A stretch of 64,000 nucleotides of DNA, from contig NW_027474175.1 in NCBI RefSeq assembly GCF_050947335.1, positions 1 to 64,000 of the forward strand. The letters are read 5' to 3'. This stretch comes from Megachile rotundata. Its lineage: Eukaryota > Arthropoda > Insecta > Hymenoptera > Megachilidae. Under the pieces are notes generated by a model. It ran no database searches, was not told where the DNA came from, and saw only the letters and a list, made by a program, of their open reading frames with translations. The first letter of the stretch is position 1; the number at the start of each line of letters is the position of its first letter. Of the stretch, positions 41,745 through 58,900 are shown in pieces. The position numbers and the translations under genes were made by a program.

Positions 41745-44090
41745 TACTATACTTATTACTCTTATTATTATCAATCTAACTCATATTATTAACCATATTA
41801 TGCAGATATGATCGATCGCACGACATTTGCTATACCTATTACTCTTTTTATTATGAATCTAACTCATATTATTAACCATATTATGCTTAAATGATCGATA
41901 GAACTACAATTACTATACTCATTACTCTTATTATTATCAATCTAACTCATATTATTAACCCATATTATGCTTATATGATCGATAGAACGAGAATTACTAT
42001 ACTCACTACTCTTAGTATTATCAATTTAACTCATATTATTAGCCATATTATGCTTATATGATCGATTGAACGACAATTACTATACTTATTACTCTTATTA
42101 TTATCAATCTAACTCATATTATTAGCCATATTATGCTTATATGATCGATAGAACGACAATTGCTATACTTATTACTCTTATTGTTATCAATCTAACTCAT
42201 ATTATTAGCCATATTATGCTTATGTGATCGATAGAACGAGAATTACTATACTCACTACTCTTAGTATTATCAATCTAACTCATATTATTAGCCATATTAT
42301 GCTTATATTATCGATAGAACGACAATTACTATACTTATTACTGTTATTATTATCAATCTAACTCGTATTATTAGACATATTATGCTTAAATGATTGATAG
42401 AACGACAATTACTATACTTATTACTCTTATTATTATCAATCTAACTCGTATTATTAGCCATATTATGCTTATATGATCGATAGAACGACAATTACTATAC
42501 TCATTACTCTTATTATTATCAATCTAACTCGTATTATTAGCCATATTATGCTTATATGATCGACAGAACGACAATTACTATACTTATTACACTCACTATT
42601 ATCAATCTAACTCATGTTATTAACCATATTATGCAGATATGATCGATAGAACGACAATTACTATACTTATTACTCTTATTATTATCAATCTAACTCATAT
42701 TATTAGCCATATTATGCCTATATGATCGATAGAACGAGAATTAATATACTCACTACTCTTAGTATTATCAATCTAACTCATATTATTAGCCATATTATGC
42801 TTATATGATCGATAGAACGACAATTACTATACTTATTACTCTTATTATTATCAATCTAACTCATATTATTAGCCATATTATGCTTATATGATCGATAGAA
42901 CGAGAATTACTATACTCACTACTCTTAGTATTATCAATCTAACTCATATTATTAGCCATATTATGCTTAAAATATCGATAGAACGACAATTACTATACTT
43001 GTTACTGTTATTATTATCAATCTAACTCATATTATTAGCCATATTATGCTTATATGATCGATAGAACGGGAATTACTATACTCACTACTCTTAGTATTAT
43101 CAATCTAACTCATATTAATAGCCATATTATGCTTATATGATCGATAGAACGACAATTACTATACTTATTACTCTTATTATTATAAATCTAACTCATATTA
43201 TTAGCCATATTATGCTTATATGATCGATAGAACGAGAATTACTATACTCACTACTCTTAGTATTACCAATCTAACTCATATTATTAGCCATATTATGCTT
43301 ATATGATCGATAGAACGACAATTACTATACTCATTACTCTTATTATTATCAATCTAACTCATATTATTAGCCATATTATGCTTATATGATCGATAGAACG
43401 ACAATTACTATACTTATTACTCTTATTGTTATCAATCTAACTCATATTATTGGCCATATTATGCTTATATGATCGATAGAACGAGAATTACTATACTCAC
43501 TACTCTTAGTATTATCAATCTAACTCATATTATTAGCCATATTATGCTTATATGATCGATAGAACGACAATTACTATACTTATTACTCTTATTATTATCA
43601 ATCTAACTCATATTATTAGCCATATTATGCTTATATGATCGATAGAACGACAATTACTATACTTATTACTCTTATTGTTATCAATCTAACTCATATTATT
43701 AGCCATATTATGCTTATATGATCGACAGAACGAGAATTACTATACTCACTACTCTTAGTATTATCAATCTAACTCATATTATTAGCCATATTATGCTTAT
43801 AATATCGATAGAACGACAATTACTATACTTATTACTCTTATTATTATCAATCTAACTCATATTATTAGCCATATTATGCTTATATGATCGATAGAACGAC
43901 AATTACTATACTTATTACTCTTATTGTTATCAATCTAACTCATATTATTAGCCATATTATGCTTATATGATCGATAGAACGAGAATTACTATACTCACTA
44001 CTCTTAGTATTATCAATCTAACTCATATTATTAGCCATATTATGCTTATAATATCGATAGAACGACAATTACTATACTTATTACTCTTAT
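41745..44090 (+). repeat. Block G: distant copy of block A
   Basis: This matches about 3648-5750, at an offset of 38097 bp (459 monomers), or 38098 bp after a private one-base insertion near 41960 (ATTAACCCAT). Shared rare features are CGATCGCAC, CTCTTTTTATT, CAATTGCTATA, TTATGTGATCG, AGACATATT, GATTGATAG, ACACTCAC, CTTGTTACTG, ACGGGAATT, TTACCAATC and TTATTGGCC (5352 and 43450). One substitution separates them at the monomer reading GAAAATTACT near 3891 and GAGAATTACT here. Confidence 0.88.
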
Positions 44091-46000
44091 TATTATCAAT
44101 CTAACTCATATTACTAGCCATATTATGCTTATATGATCAATAGAACGAGAATTACTATACTCACTACTCTTAGTATTATCAATTTAACTCATATTATTAG
44201 CCATATTATGCTTATATGATCGATTGAACGACAATTACTATACTTATTACTCTTATTATTATCAATCTAACTCATATTATTAGCCATATTATGCTTATAT
44301 GATCGATAGAACGACAATTACTATACTTATTACTCTTATTGTTATCAATCTAACTCATATTATTAGCCATATTATGCTTATATGATCGATAGAACGAGAA
44401 TTACTATACTCACTACTCTTAGTATTATCAATCTAACTCATATTATTAGCCATATTATGCTTATATTATCGATAGAACGACAATTACTCTACTTATTACT
44501 CTTATTATTATCAATCTAACTCATATTATTAACCATATTATGCTTATATGATCGATAGAACGACAATTACTATACTTATTACTCTTATTATTATCAATCT
44601 AACTCATATTATTAACCATATTATGCTTAAATGATCGATAGAACTACAATTACTATACTCATTACTCTTATTATTATCAATCTAACTCATATTATTAGCC
44701 ATATTATGCTTATATGATCGATAGAACGAGAATTACTATACTCACTACTCTTAGTATTATCAATTTAACTCATATTATTAGCCATATTATGCTTATATGA
44801 TCGATTGAACGACAATTACTATACTTATTACTCTTATTATTATCAATCTAACTCATATTATTAGCCATATTATGCTTATATGATCGATAGAACGACAATT
44901 GCTATACTTATTACTCTTATTGTTATCAATCTAACTCATATTATTAGCCATATTATGCTTATATGATCGATAGAACGAGAATTACTATACTCACTACTCT
45001 TAGTATTATCAATCTAACTCATATTATTAGCCATATTATGCTTATATTATCGATAGAACGACAATTACTATACTTATTACTGTTATTATTATCAATCTAA
45101 CTCGTATTATTAGACATATTATGCTTAAATGATTGATAGAACGACAATTACTATACTTATTACTCTTATTATTATCAATCTAACTCGTATTATTAGCCAT
45201 ATTATGCTTATATGATCGATAGAACGACAATTACTATACTCATTACTCTTATTATTATCAATCTAACTCGTATTATTAGCCATATTATGCTTATATGATC
45301 GACAGAACGACAATTACTATACTTATTACACTCACTATTATCAATCTAACTCATGTTATTAACCATATTATGCAGATATGATCGATAGAACGACAATTAC
45401 TATACTTATTACTCTTATTATTATCAATCTAACTCATATTATTAGCCATATTATGCCTATATGATCGATAGAACGACAATTACTATACTTATTACTCTTA
45501 TTATTATCAATCTAACTCATATTATTAGCCATATTATGCTTATATGATCGATAGAACGACAATTACTATACTTATTACTCTTATTGTTATCAATCTAACT
45601 CATATTATTAGCCATATTATGCTTATATGATCGATAGAACGACAATTACTATACTTATTACTCTTATTGTTATCAATCTAACTCATATTATTAGCCATAT
45701 TATGCTTATATGATCGATAGAACGAGAATTACTATACTCACTACTCTTAGTATTATCAATCTAACTCATATTATTAGCCATATTATGCTTATAATATCGA
45801 TAGAACGACAATTACTATACTTATTACTGTTATTATTATCAATCTAACTCATATTATTAGCCATATTATGCTCATATGATCGATAGAACGAGAATTACTG
45901 TACTCACTACTCTTAGTATTATCAATCTAACTCATATTATTAGCCATATTATGCTTATATGATCGATAGAACGACAATTACTATACTTATTACTCTTATT
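44091..46000 (+). repeat. Satellite segment with a partial third block A copy
   Basis: 44.6-45.45 kb repeats the CAATTGCTATA, AGACATATT, GATTGATAG, CTCGTATT, ACACTCAC and CCTATATG order of block A, but without the CGATCGCAC pair and with TTATATGATCG in place of TTATGTGATCG. The remainder is H1, H2 and B monomers. Confidence 0.72.
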
Positions 46001-48900
46001 ATTATCAATCTAACTCATATTATTAGCCATATTATGCTTATATGATCAATAGAACGAGAATTACTATACTCACTACTCTTAGTATTATCAATTTAACTCA
46101 TATTATTAGCCATATTATGCTTATATGATCGATTGAACGACAATTACTATACTTATTACTCTTATTATTATCAATCTAACTCATATTATTAGCCATATTA
46201 TGCTTATATGATCGATAGAACGACAATTACTATACTTATTACTCTTATTGTTATCAATCTAACTCATATTATTAGCCATATTATGCTTATATGATCGATA
46301 GAACGAGAATTACTATACTCACTACTCCTAGTATTATCAATCTAACTCATATTATTAGCCATATTATGCTTATATTATCGATAGAACGACAATTACTCTA
46401 CTTATTACTCTTATTATTATCAATCTAACTCATATTATTAACCATATTATGCTTATATGATCGATAGCACGACAATTACTATACTTATTACTCTTATTAT
46501 TATAAATCTAACTCATATTATTAGCCATATTATGCTCATACGATCGATAGAACGAGAATTACTATACTCACTACTCTTAGTATTATCAATCTAACTCATA
46601 TTATTAGCCATATTATGCTTATATGATCGATAGAACGACAATTACTATACTTATTACTCTTATTATTATCAATCTAACTCATATTATTAGCCATATTATG
46701 CTTATATGATCGATAGAACGAGAATTACTATACTCACTACTCTTAGTATTATCAATCTAACTCATATTATTAGCCATATTATGCTTATATGATCGATAGA
46801 ACGAGAATTACTATACTCACTACTCTTAGTATTATCAATCTATCTCATATTATTAGCCACATTATGCTTATAATATCGATAGAACGACAATTACTATACT
46901 TATTACTGTTATTATTATCAATCTAACTCATATTATTAGCCATATTATGCTTAAATGATCGATAGAACTACAATTACTATACTCATTACTCTTATTATTA
47001 TCAATCTAACTCATATTATTAGCCATATTATGCTTATATGATCGATAGATCGAGAATTACTATACTCACTACTCTTAGTATTATCAATTTAACTCATATT
47101 ATTAGCCATATTATGCTTATATGATCGATTGAACGACAATTACTATACTTATTACTCTTATTATTATCAATCTAACTCATATTATTAGCCATATTATGCT
47201 TATATGATCGATAGAACGACAATTACTATACTTATTACTCTTATTGTTATCAATCTAACTCATATTATTAGCCATATTATGCTTATATGATCGATAGAAC
47301 GACATTTACTATACTTATTACACTCACTACTATCAATCTAACTCATGTTATTAACCATATTATGCAGATATGATCGATAGAACGACAATTACTATACTTA
47401 TTACTGTTATTATTATCAATCTAACTCGTATTATTAGACATATTATGCTTAAATGATTGATAGAACGACAATTACTATACTTATTACTCTTATTATTATC
47501 AATCTAACTCGTATTATTAGCCATATTATGCTTATATGATCGATAGAACGACAATTACTATACTCATTACTCTTATTATTATCAATCTAACTCATATTAT
47601 TAGCCATATTATGCTTATATGATCGGTAGAACGACACTTACTATACTCATTACTCTTATTATTATCAATCTAACTCGTATTATTAGCCATATTATGCTTA
47701 TATGATCGACAGAACGACAATTACTATACTTATTACACTCACTATTATCAATCTAACTCATGTTATTAACCATATTATGCAGATACGATCGATAGAACGA
47801 CAATTACTATACTTATTACTCTTATTATTATCAATCTAACTCATTTTATTAGCCATATTATGCTTATATGATCGATAGAACGACAATTACTATACTTATT
47901 ACTCTTATTATTATAAATCTAACTCATATTATTAGCCATATTATGCTTATATGATCGATAGAACGAGAATTACTATACTCACTACTCTTAGTATTACCAA
48001 TCTAACTCATATTATTAGCCATATTATGCTTATATGATCGATAGAACGACAATTACTATACTCATTACTCTTATTATTATCAATCTAACTCATATTATTA
48101 GCCATATTATGCTTATATGATCGATAGAACGAGAATTACTATACTCACTACTCTTAGTATTATCAATTTAACTCATATTATTAGCCATATTATGCTTATA
48201 TGATCGATAGAACGAGAATTACTATACTCACTACTCTTAGTATTACCAATCTAACTCATATTATTAGCCATATTATGCTTATATGATCGATAGAACGACA
48301 ATTACTATACTCATTACTCTTATTATTATCAATCTAACTCATATTATTAGCCATATTATGCTTATATGATCGATTGAACGACAATTACTATTCTTATTAC
48401 TCTTATTATTATCAATCTAACTCATATTATTAGCCATATTATGCTTATATGATCGATAGAACGACAATTACTATACTTATTACTCTTATTGTTATCAATC
48501 TAACTCATATTATTAGCCATATTATGCTTATATGATCGATAGAACGAGAATTACTATACTCACTACTCTTAGTATTATCAATCTAACTCATATTATTAGC
48601 CTTATTATGCTTATATGATCGATAGAACGACAATTACTGTACTTATTACTCTTATTATTATCAATCTAACTCATATTATTAGCCATATTATGCCTATATG
48701 ATCGATAGAACGAGAATTAATATACTCACTACTCTTAGTATTATCAATCTAACTCATATTATTAGCCATATTATGCTTATATGATCGATAGAACGACAAT
48801 TACTATACTTATTACTCTTATTATTATCAATCTAACTCATATTATTAACCATATTATGCAGATATGATCGATCGCACGACATTTGCTATACCTATTACTC
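46000..48900 (+). repeat. Block H, copy 2
   Basis: A clean copy of the 20.3-23.2 kb segment with uniform 83-bp monomers: ACTCCTAG, TAGCACGAC, GCTCATACG, CTATCTCAT, TAGATCGAG, CACTACTATC, GATCGGTAGAACGACAC (47621), CATTTTATT (47842), AGCCTTATT and CGATCGCAC (48869). Comparison with this copy shows that the indels of copy 1 are private to copy 1. Confidence 0.87.
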
Positions 48901-51190
48901 TTTTTATTATGAATCTAACTCATATTATTAACCATATTATGCTTAAATGATCGATAGAACTACAATTACTATACTCATTACTCTTATTATTATCAATCTA
49001 ACTCATATTATTAGCCATATTATGCTTATATGATCGATAGAACGAGAATTACTATACTCACTACTCTTAGTATTATCAATTTAACTCATATTATTAGCCA
49101 TATTATGCTTATATGATCGATAGAACGAGAATTACTATACTCACTACTCTTAGTATTATCAATCTAACTCATATTATTAGCCATATTATGCTTATATTAT
49201 CGATAGAACGACAATTACTATACTTATTACTGTTATTATCAATCTAACTCGTATTATTAGACATATTATGCTTAAATGATTGATAGAACGACAATTACTA
49301 TACTTATTACTCTTATTATTATCAATCTAACTCATATTATTAGCCATATTATGCTTATATGATCGATAGAACGACAATTACTATACTTATTACTCTTATT
49401 ATTATCAATCTAACTCATATTATTAGTCATATTATGCTTATATGATCGATAGAACGAGAATTACTATACTCACTACTCTTAGTATTATCAATCTAACTCA
49501 TATTATTAGCCATATTATGCTTATAATATCGATAGAACGACAATTACTATACTTATTACTGTTATTATTATCAATCTAACTCATATTATTAGCCATATTA
49601 TGCTTAAATGATCGATAGAACTACAATTACTATACTCATTACTCTTATTATTATCAATCTAACTCATATTATTAGCCATATTATGCTTATATGATCGATA
49701 GAACGACAATTACTATACTTATTACTCTTATTATTATCAATCTAACTCATTTTATTAGCCATATTATGCTTATATGATCGATAGAACGACAATTACTATA
49801 CTTATTACTCTTATTATTATAAATCTAACTCATATTATTAGCCATATTATGCTTATATGATCGATAGAACGAGAATTACTATACTCACTACTCTTAGTAT
49901 TACCAATCTAACTCATATTATTAGCCATATTATGCTTATATGATCGATAGAACGACAATTACTATACTCATTACTCTTATTATTATCAATCTAACTCATA
50001 TTATTAGCCATATTATGCTTATATGATCGATAGAACGAGAATTACTATACTCACTACTCTTAGTATTATCAATTTAACTCATATTATTAGCCATATTATG
50101 CTTATATGATCGATAGAACGAGAATTACTATACTCACTACTCTTAGTATTACCAATCTAACTCATATTATTAGCCATATTATGCTTATATGATCGATAGA
50201 ACGACAATTACTATACTCATTACTCTTATTATTATCAATCTAACTCATATTATTAGCCATATTATGCTTATATGATCGATTGAACGACAATTACTATTCT
50301 TATTACTCTTATTATTATCAATCTAACTCATATTATTAGCCATATTATGCTTATATGATCGATAGAACGACAATTACTATACTTATTACTCTTATTGTTA
50401 TCAATCTAACTCATATTATTAGCCATATTATGCTTATATGATCGATAGAACGAGAATTACTATACTCACTACTCTTAGTATTATCAATCTAACTCATATT
50501 ATTAGCCTTATTATGCTTATATGATCGATAGAACGACAATTACTGTACTTATTACTCTTATTATTATCAATCTAACTCATATTATTAGCCATATTATGCC
50601 TATATGATCGATAGAACGAGAATTAATATACTCACTACTCTTAGTATTATCAATTTAACTCATATTATTAGCCATATTATGCTTATATGATCGATAGAAC
50701 GAGAATTACTATACTCACTACTCTTAGTATTATCAATCTAACTCATATTATTAGCCATATTATGCTTATATTATCGATAGAACGACAATTACTATACTTA
50801 TTACTGTTATTATTATCAATCTAACTCGTATTATTAGACATATTATGCTTAAATGATTGATAGAACGACAATTACTATACTTATTACTCTTATTATTATC
50901 AATCTAACTCATATTATTAGCCATATTATGCTTATATGATCGATAGAACGACAATTACTATACTTATTACTCTTATTATTATCAATCTAACTCATATTAT
51001 TAGTCATATTATGCTTATATGATCGATAGAACGAGAATTACTATACTCACTACTCTTAGTATTATCAATCTAACTCATATTATTAGCCATATTATGCTTA
51101 TAATATCGATAGAACGACAATTACTATACTTATTACTGTTATTATTATCAATCTAACTCATATTATTAGCCATATTATGCTTAATGATCG
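47842..51190 (+). repeat. Block I: 23-monomer duplication
   Basis: CATTTTATT at 47842 recurs at 49748 (23 monomers, less a 3-bp deletion near 49236 in the first copy). After the shared AGCCTTATT section the offset drops to 19 monomers (49191 against 50765), because the second copy lacks the four monomers containing CGATCGCAC. The second copy has a one-base deletion near 51182 (CTTAATGATCG). Matching ends soon after. Confidence 0.82.
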
Positions 51191-52983
51191 ATAGAACTAC
51201 AATTACTATACTCATTACTCTTATTATTATCAATCTAACTCATATTATTAGCCATATTATGCTTATATGATCGATAGAACGAGAATTACTATACTCACTA
51301 CTCTTAGTATTATCAATTTAACTCATATTATTAGCCATATTATGCTTATATGATCGATAGAACGACAATTACTATACTTATTACTCTTATTATTATCAAT
51401 CTAACTCATATTATTAGCCATATTATGCCTATATGATCGATAGAACGAGAATTACTATACTCACTACTCTTAGTATTATCAATCTAACTCATATTATTAG
51501 CCATATTATGCTTATAATATCGATAGAACGACAATTACTATACTTATTACTGTTATTATTATCAATCTAACTCATATTTTTAGCCATATTATGCTTAAAT
51601 GATCGATAGAACTACAATTACTATACTCATTACTCTTATTATTATCAATCTAACTCATATTGTTAGCCATATTATGCTTATATGATCGATAGAACGAGAA
51701 TTACTATACTCACTACTCTTAGTATTATCAATCTAACTCATATTATTAGCCATATTATGCTTATAATATCGATAGAACGACAATTACTATACTTATTACT
51801 GTTATTATTATCAATCTAACTCATATTATTAGCCATATTATGCTTATATGATCGATAGAACGAGAATTACTATACTCACTACTCTTAGTATTATCAATCT
51901 AACTCATATTATTAGCCATATTATGCTTATAATATCGATAGAACGACAATTACTATACTTATTACTGTTATTATTATCAATCTAACTCATATTATTAGCC
52001 ATATTATGCTTAAATGATCGATAGAACTACAATTACTATACTCATTACTCTTATTATTATCAATCTAACTCATATTATTAGCCATATTATGCTTATATGA
52101 TCGATAGAACGACAATTACTGTACTTATTACTCTTATTATTATCAATCTAACTCATATTATTAGCCATATTATGCCTATATGATCGATAGAACGAGAATT
52201 AATATACTCACTACTCTTAGTGTTATCAATCTAACTCATATTATTAGCCATATTATGCTTATATGATCGATAGAACGACAATTACTATACTTATTACTCT
52301 TATTATTATCAATCTAACTCATATTATTAGCCATATTATGCTTATATGATCGATAGAACGAGAATTACTATACTCACTACTCATAGTATTATCAATCTAA
52401 CTCATATTATTAGCCATATCATGCTTAAAATATCGATAGAACGACAATTACTATACTTATTACTGTTATTATTATCAATCTAACTCATATTATTAGCCAT
52501 ATTATGCTTATATGATCGATAGAACGGGAATTACTATACTCACTACTCTTAGTATTATCAATTTAACTCATATTATTAGCCATATTATGCTTATATGATC
52601 GATTGAACGACAATTACTATTCTTATTACTCTTATTATTATCAATCTAACTCATATTATTAGCCATATTATGCTTATATGATCGATAGAACGACAATTAC
52701 TATACTTATTACTCTTATTGTTATCAATCTAACTCATATTATTAGCCATATTATGCTTATATGATCGATAGAACGAGAATTACTATACTCACTACTCTTA
52801 GTATTATCAATCTAACTCATATTATTAGCCTTATTATGCTTATATGATCGATAGAACGACAATTACTGTACTTATTACTCTTATTATTATCAATCTAACT
52901 CATATTATTAGCCATATTATGCCTATATGATCGATAGAACGAGAATTAATATACTCACTACTCTTAGTATTATCAATCTAACT
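51190..52983 (+). repeat. Satellite segment shared with 23.4-25.2 kb
   Basis: The order TAAATGATCG, CCTATATG, TATAATATCG, CTTAGTGTTATC (52222), CCATATCATGC, ACGGGAATT, GATCGATTG, TATTCTT and AGCCTTATT matches the 23.4-25.2 kb region. One-off changes here are CATATTTTTAGCC (51580), CATATTGTTAGCC (51661) and CTACTCATAG (52384). Confidence 0.75.
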
Positions 52984-55900
52984 CATGTTATTAACCATAT
53001 TATGCAGATATGATCGATAGAACGACAATTACTATACTTATTACTCTTATTATTATCAATCTAACTCATATTATTAGCCATATTATGCCTATATGATCGA
53101 TAGAACGAGAATTAATATACTCACTACTCTTAGTATTATCAATCTAACTCATATTATTAGCCATATTATGCTTATATGATCGATAGAACGACAATTACTA
53201 TACTTATTACTCTTATTATTATCAATCTAACTCATATTATTAGCCATATTATGCTTATATGATCGATAGAACGAGAATTACTATACTCACTACTCTTAGT
53301 ATTATCAATCTAACTCATATTATTAGCCATATTATGCTTAAAATATCGATAGAACGACAATTACTATACTTGTTACTGTTATTATTATCAATCTAACTCA
53401 TATTATTAGCCATATTATGCTTATATGATCGATAGAACGGGAATTACTATACTCACTACTCTTAGTATTATCAATCTAACTCATATTAATAGCCATATTA
53501 TGCTTATATGATCGATAGAACGACAATTACTATACTTATTACTCTTATTATTATAAATCTAACTCATATTATTAGCCATATTATGCTTATATGATCGATA
53601 GAACGAGAATTACTATACTCACTACTCTTAGTATTACCAATCTAACTCATATTATTAGCCATATTATGCTTATATGATCGATAGAACGACAATTACTATA
53701 CTCATTACTCTTATTATTATCAATCTAACTCATATTATTAGCCATATTATGCTTATATGATCGATAGAACGACAATTACTATACTTATTACTCTTATTGT
53801 TATCAATCTAACTCATATTATTGGCCATATTATGCTTATATGATCGATAGAACGAGAATTACTATACTCACTACTCTTAGTATTATCAATCTAACTCATA
53901 TTATTAGCCATATTATGCTTATATGATCGATAGAACGACAATTACTATACTTATTACTCTTATTATTATCAATCTAACTCATATTATTAGCCATATTATG
54001 CTTATATGATCGATAGAACGACAATTACTATACTTATTACTCTTATTGTTATCAATCTAACTCATATTATTAGCCATATTATGCTTATATGATCGACAGA
54101 ACGAGAATTACTATACTCACTACTCTTAGTATTATCAATCTAACTCATATTATTAGCCATATTATGCTTATAATATCGATAGAACGACAATTACTATACT
54201 CATTACTCTTATTATTATCAATCTAACTCATATTATTAGCCATATTATGCTTATATGATCGATAGAACGAGAATTACTATACTCACTACTCTTAATATTA
54301 TTACTCTAACACATATTATTAGCCATATTATGCTTATATGATCGATAGAACGAGAATTACTATACTCACTACTCTTAGTATTATCAATCTAACTCATATT
54401 ATTAGCCACATTATGCTTATAATATCGATAGAACGACAATTACTATACTTATTACTGTTATTATTATCAATCTAACTCATATTATTAGCCATATTATGCC
54501 TAAATGATCGATAGAACTACAATTACTATACTCATTACTCTTATTATTATCAATCTAACTCATATTACTAGCCATATTATGCTTATATGATCAATAGAAC
54601 GAGAATTACTATACTCACTACTCTTAGTATTATCAATTTAACTCATATTATTAGCCATATTATGCTTACATGATCGATTGAACGACAATTACTATACTTA
54701 TTACTCTTATTATTATCAATCTAACTCATATTATTAGCCATATTATGCTTATATGATCGATAGAACGACAATTACTATACTTATTACTCTTATTGTTATC
54801 AATCTAACTCATATTATTAGCCATATTATGCTTATATGATCGATAGAACGAGAATTACTATACTCACTACTCCTAGTATTATCAATCTAACTCATATTAT
54901 TAGCCATATTATGCTTATATGATCGACAGAACGACAATTACTATACTTATTACACTCACTATTATCAATCTAACTCATGTTATTAACCATATTATGCAGA
55001 TATGATCGATAGAACGACAATTACTATACTTATTACTCTTATTATTATCAATCTAACTCATATTATTAGCCATATTATGCCTATATGATCGATAGAACGA
55101 GAATTAATATACTCACTACTCTTAGTATTATCAATCTAACTCATATTATTAGCCATATTATGCTTATATGATCGATAGAACGACAATTACTATACTTATT
55201 ACTCTTATTATTATCAATCTAACTCATATTATTAGCCATATTATGCTTATATGATCGATAGAACGAGAATTACTATACTCACTACTCTTAGTATTATCAA
55301 TCTAACTCATATTATTAGCCATATTATGCTTAAAATATCGATAGAACGACAATTACTATACTTGTTACTGTTATTATTATCAATCTAACTCATATTATTA
55401 GCCATATTATGCTTATATGATCGATAGAACGGGAATTACTATACTCACTACTCTTAGTATTATCAATCTAACTCATATTAATAGCCATATTATGCTTATA
55501 TGATCGATAGAACGACAATTACTATACTTATTACTCTTATTATTATAAATCTAACTCATATTATTAGCCATATTATGCTTATATGATCGATAGAACGAGA
55601 ATTACTATACTCACTACTCTTAGTATTACCAATCTAACTCATATTATTAGCCATATTATGCTTATATGATCGATAGAACGACAATTACTATACTCATTAC
55701 TCTTATTATTATCAATCTAACTCATATTATTAGCCATATTATGCTTATATGATCGATAGAACGACAATTACTATACTTATTACTCTTATTGTTATCAATC
55801 TAACTCATATTATTGGCCATATTATGCTTATATGATCGATAGAACGAGAATTACTATACTCACTACTCTTAGTATTATCAATCTAACTCATATTATTAGC

Positions 55901-58900
55901 CATATTATGCTTATATGATCGATAGAACGACAATTACTATACTTATTACTCTTATTATTATCAATCTAACTCATATTATTAGCCATATTATGCTTATATG
56001 ATCGATAGAACGACAATTACTATACTTATTACTCTTATTGTTATCAATCTAACTCATATTATTAGCCATATTATGCTTATATGATCGACAGAACGAGAAT
56101 TACTATACTCACTACTCTTAGTATTATCAATCTAACTCATATTATTAGCCATATTATGCTTATAATATCGATAGAACGACAATTACTATACTCATTACTC
56201 TTATTATTATCAATCTAACTCATATTATTAACCATATTATGCTTATATGATCGATAGCACGACAATTACTATACTTATTACTCTTATTATTATAAATCTA
56301 ACTCATATTATTAGCCATATTATGCTCATATGATCGATAGAACGAGAATTACTATACTCACTACTCTTAGTATTATCAATCTAACTCATATTATTAGCCA
56401 TATTATGCTTATATGATCGATAGAACGACAATTACTATACTTATTACTCTTATTATTATCAATCTAACTCATATTATTAGCCATATTATGCTTATATGAT
56501 CGATAGAACGAGAATTACTATACTCACTACTCTTAGTATTATCAATCTAACTCATATTATTAGCCATATTATGCTTATATGATCGATAGAACGAGAATTA
56601 CTATACTCACTACTCTTAGTATTATCAATCTATCTCATATTATTAGCCACATTATGCTTATAATATCGATAGAACGACAATTACTATACTTATTACTGTT
56701 ATTATTATCAATCTAACTCATATTATTAGCCATATTATGCTTAAATGATCGATAGAACTACAATTACTATACTCATTACTCTTATTATTATCAATCTAAC
56801 TCATATTATTAGCCATATTATGCTTATATGATCGATAGATCGAGAATTACTATACTCACTACTCTTAGTATTATCAATTTAACTCATATTATTAGCCATA
56901 TTATGCTTATATGATCGATTGAACGACAATTACTATACTTATTACTCTTATTATTATCAATCTAACTCATATTATTAGCCATATTATGCTTATATGATCG
57001 ATAGAACGAGAATTACTATACTCACTACTCTTAGTATTACCAATCTAACTCATATTATTAGCCATATTATGCTTATATGATCGATAGAACGACAATTACT
57101 ATACTCATTACTCTTATTATTATCAATCTAACTCATATTATTAGCCATATTATGCTTATATGATCGATAGAACGAGAATTACTATACTCACTACTCTTAG
57201 TATTATCAATCTAACTCATATTATTAGCCATATTATGCTTAAAATATCGATAGAACGACAATTACTATACTTGTTACTGTTATTATTATCAATCTAACTC
57301 ATATTATTAGCCATATTATGCTTATATGATCGATAGAACGGGAATTACTATACTCACTACTCTTAGTATTACCAATCTAACTCATATTATTAGCCATATT
57401 ATGCTTATATGATCGATAGAACGACAATTACTATACTCATTACTCTTATTATTATCAATCTAACTCATATTATTAGCCATATTATGCTTATATGATCGAT
57501 AGAACGACAATTACTATACTTATTACTCTTATTGTTATCAATCTAACTCATATTATTGGCCATATTATGCTTATATGATCGATAGAACGAGAATTACTAT
57601 ACTCACTACTCTTAGTATTATCAATCTAACTCATATTATTAGCCATATTATGCTTATATGATCGATAGAACGACAATTACTATACTTATTACTCTTATTA
57701 TTATCAATCTAACTCATATTATTAGCCATATTATGCTTATATGATCGATAGAACGACAATTACTATACTTATTACTCTTATTGTTATCAATCTAACTCAT
57801 ATTATTAGCCATATTATGCTTATATGATCGACAGAACGAGAATTACTATACTCACTACTCTTAGTATTATCAATCTAACTCATATTATTAGCCATATTAT
57901 GCTTATAATATCGATAGAACGACAATTACTATACTCATTACTCTTATTATTATCAATCTAACTCATATTATTAGCCATATTATGCTTATATGATCGATAG
58001 AACGAGAATTACTATACTCACTACTCTTAATATTATTACTCTAACACATATTATTAGCCATATTATGCTTATATGATCGATAGAACGAGAATTACTATAC
58101 TCACTACTCTTAGTATTATCAATCTAACTCATATTATTAGCCACATTATGCTTATAATATCGATAGAACGACAATTACTATACTTATTACTGTTATTATT
58201 ATCAATCTAACTCATATTATTAGCCATATTATGCCTAAATGATCGATAGAACTACAATTACTATACTCATTACTCTTATTATTATCAATCTAACTCATAT
58301 TACTAGCCATATTATGCTTATATGATCAATAGAACGAGAATTACTATACTCACTACTCTTAGTATTATCAATTTAACTCATATTATTAGCCATATTATGC
58401 TTATATGATCGATTGAACGACAATTACTATACTTATTACTCTTATTATTATCAATCTAACTCATATTATTAGCCATATTATGCTTATATGATCGATAGAA
58501 CGACAATTACTATACTTATTACTCTTATTGTTATCAATCTAACTCATATTATTAGCCATATTATGCTTATATGATCGATAGAACGAGAATTACTATACTC
58601 ACTACTCCTAGTATTATCAATCTAACTCATATTATTAGCCATATTATGCTTATATGATCGACAGAACGACAATTACTATACTTATTACACTCACTATTAT
58701 CAATCTAACTCATGTTATTAACCATATTATGCAGATATGATCGATAGAACGACAATTACTATACTTATTACTCTTATTATTATCAATCTAACTCATATTA
58801 TTAGCCATATTATGCCTATATGATCGATAGAACGAGAATTAATATACTCACTACTCTTAGTATTATCAATCTAACTCATATTATTAGCCATATTATGCTT

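Noticed and set aside
56228..57000. Non-satellite insertion inside block J
   Set aside because: The change of pattern is block H-type satellite in register with the 83-bp period, not unique sequence.
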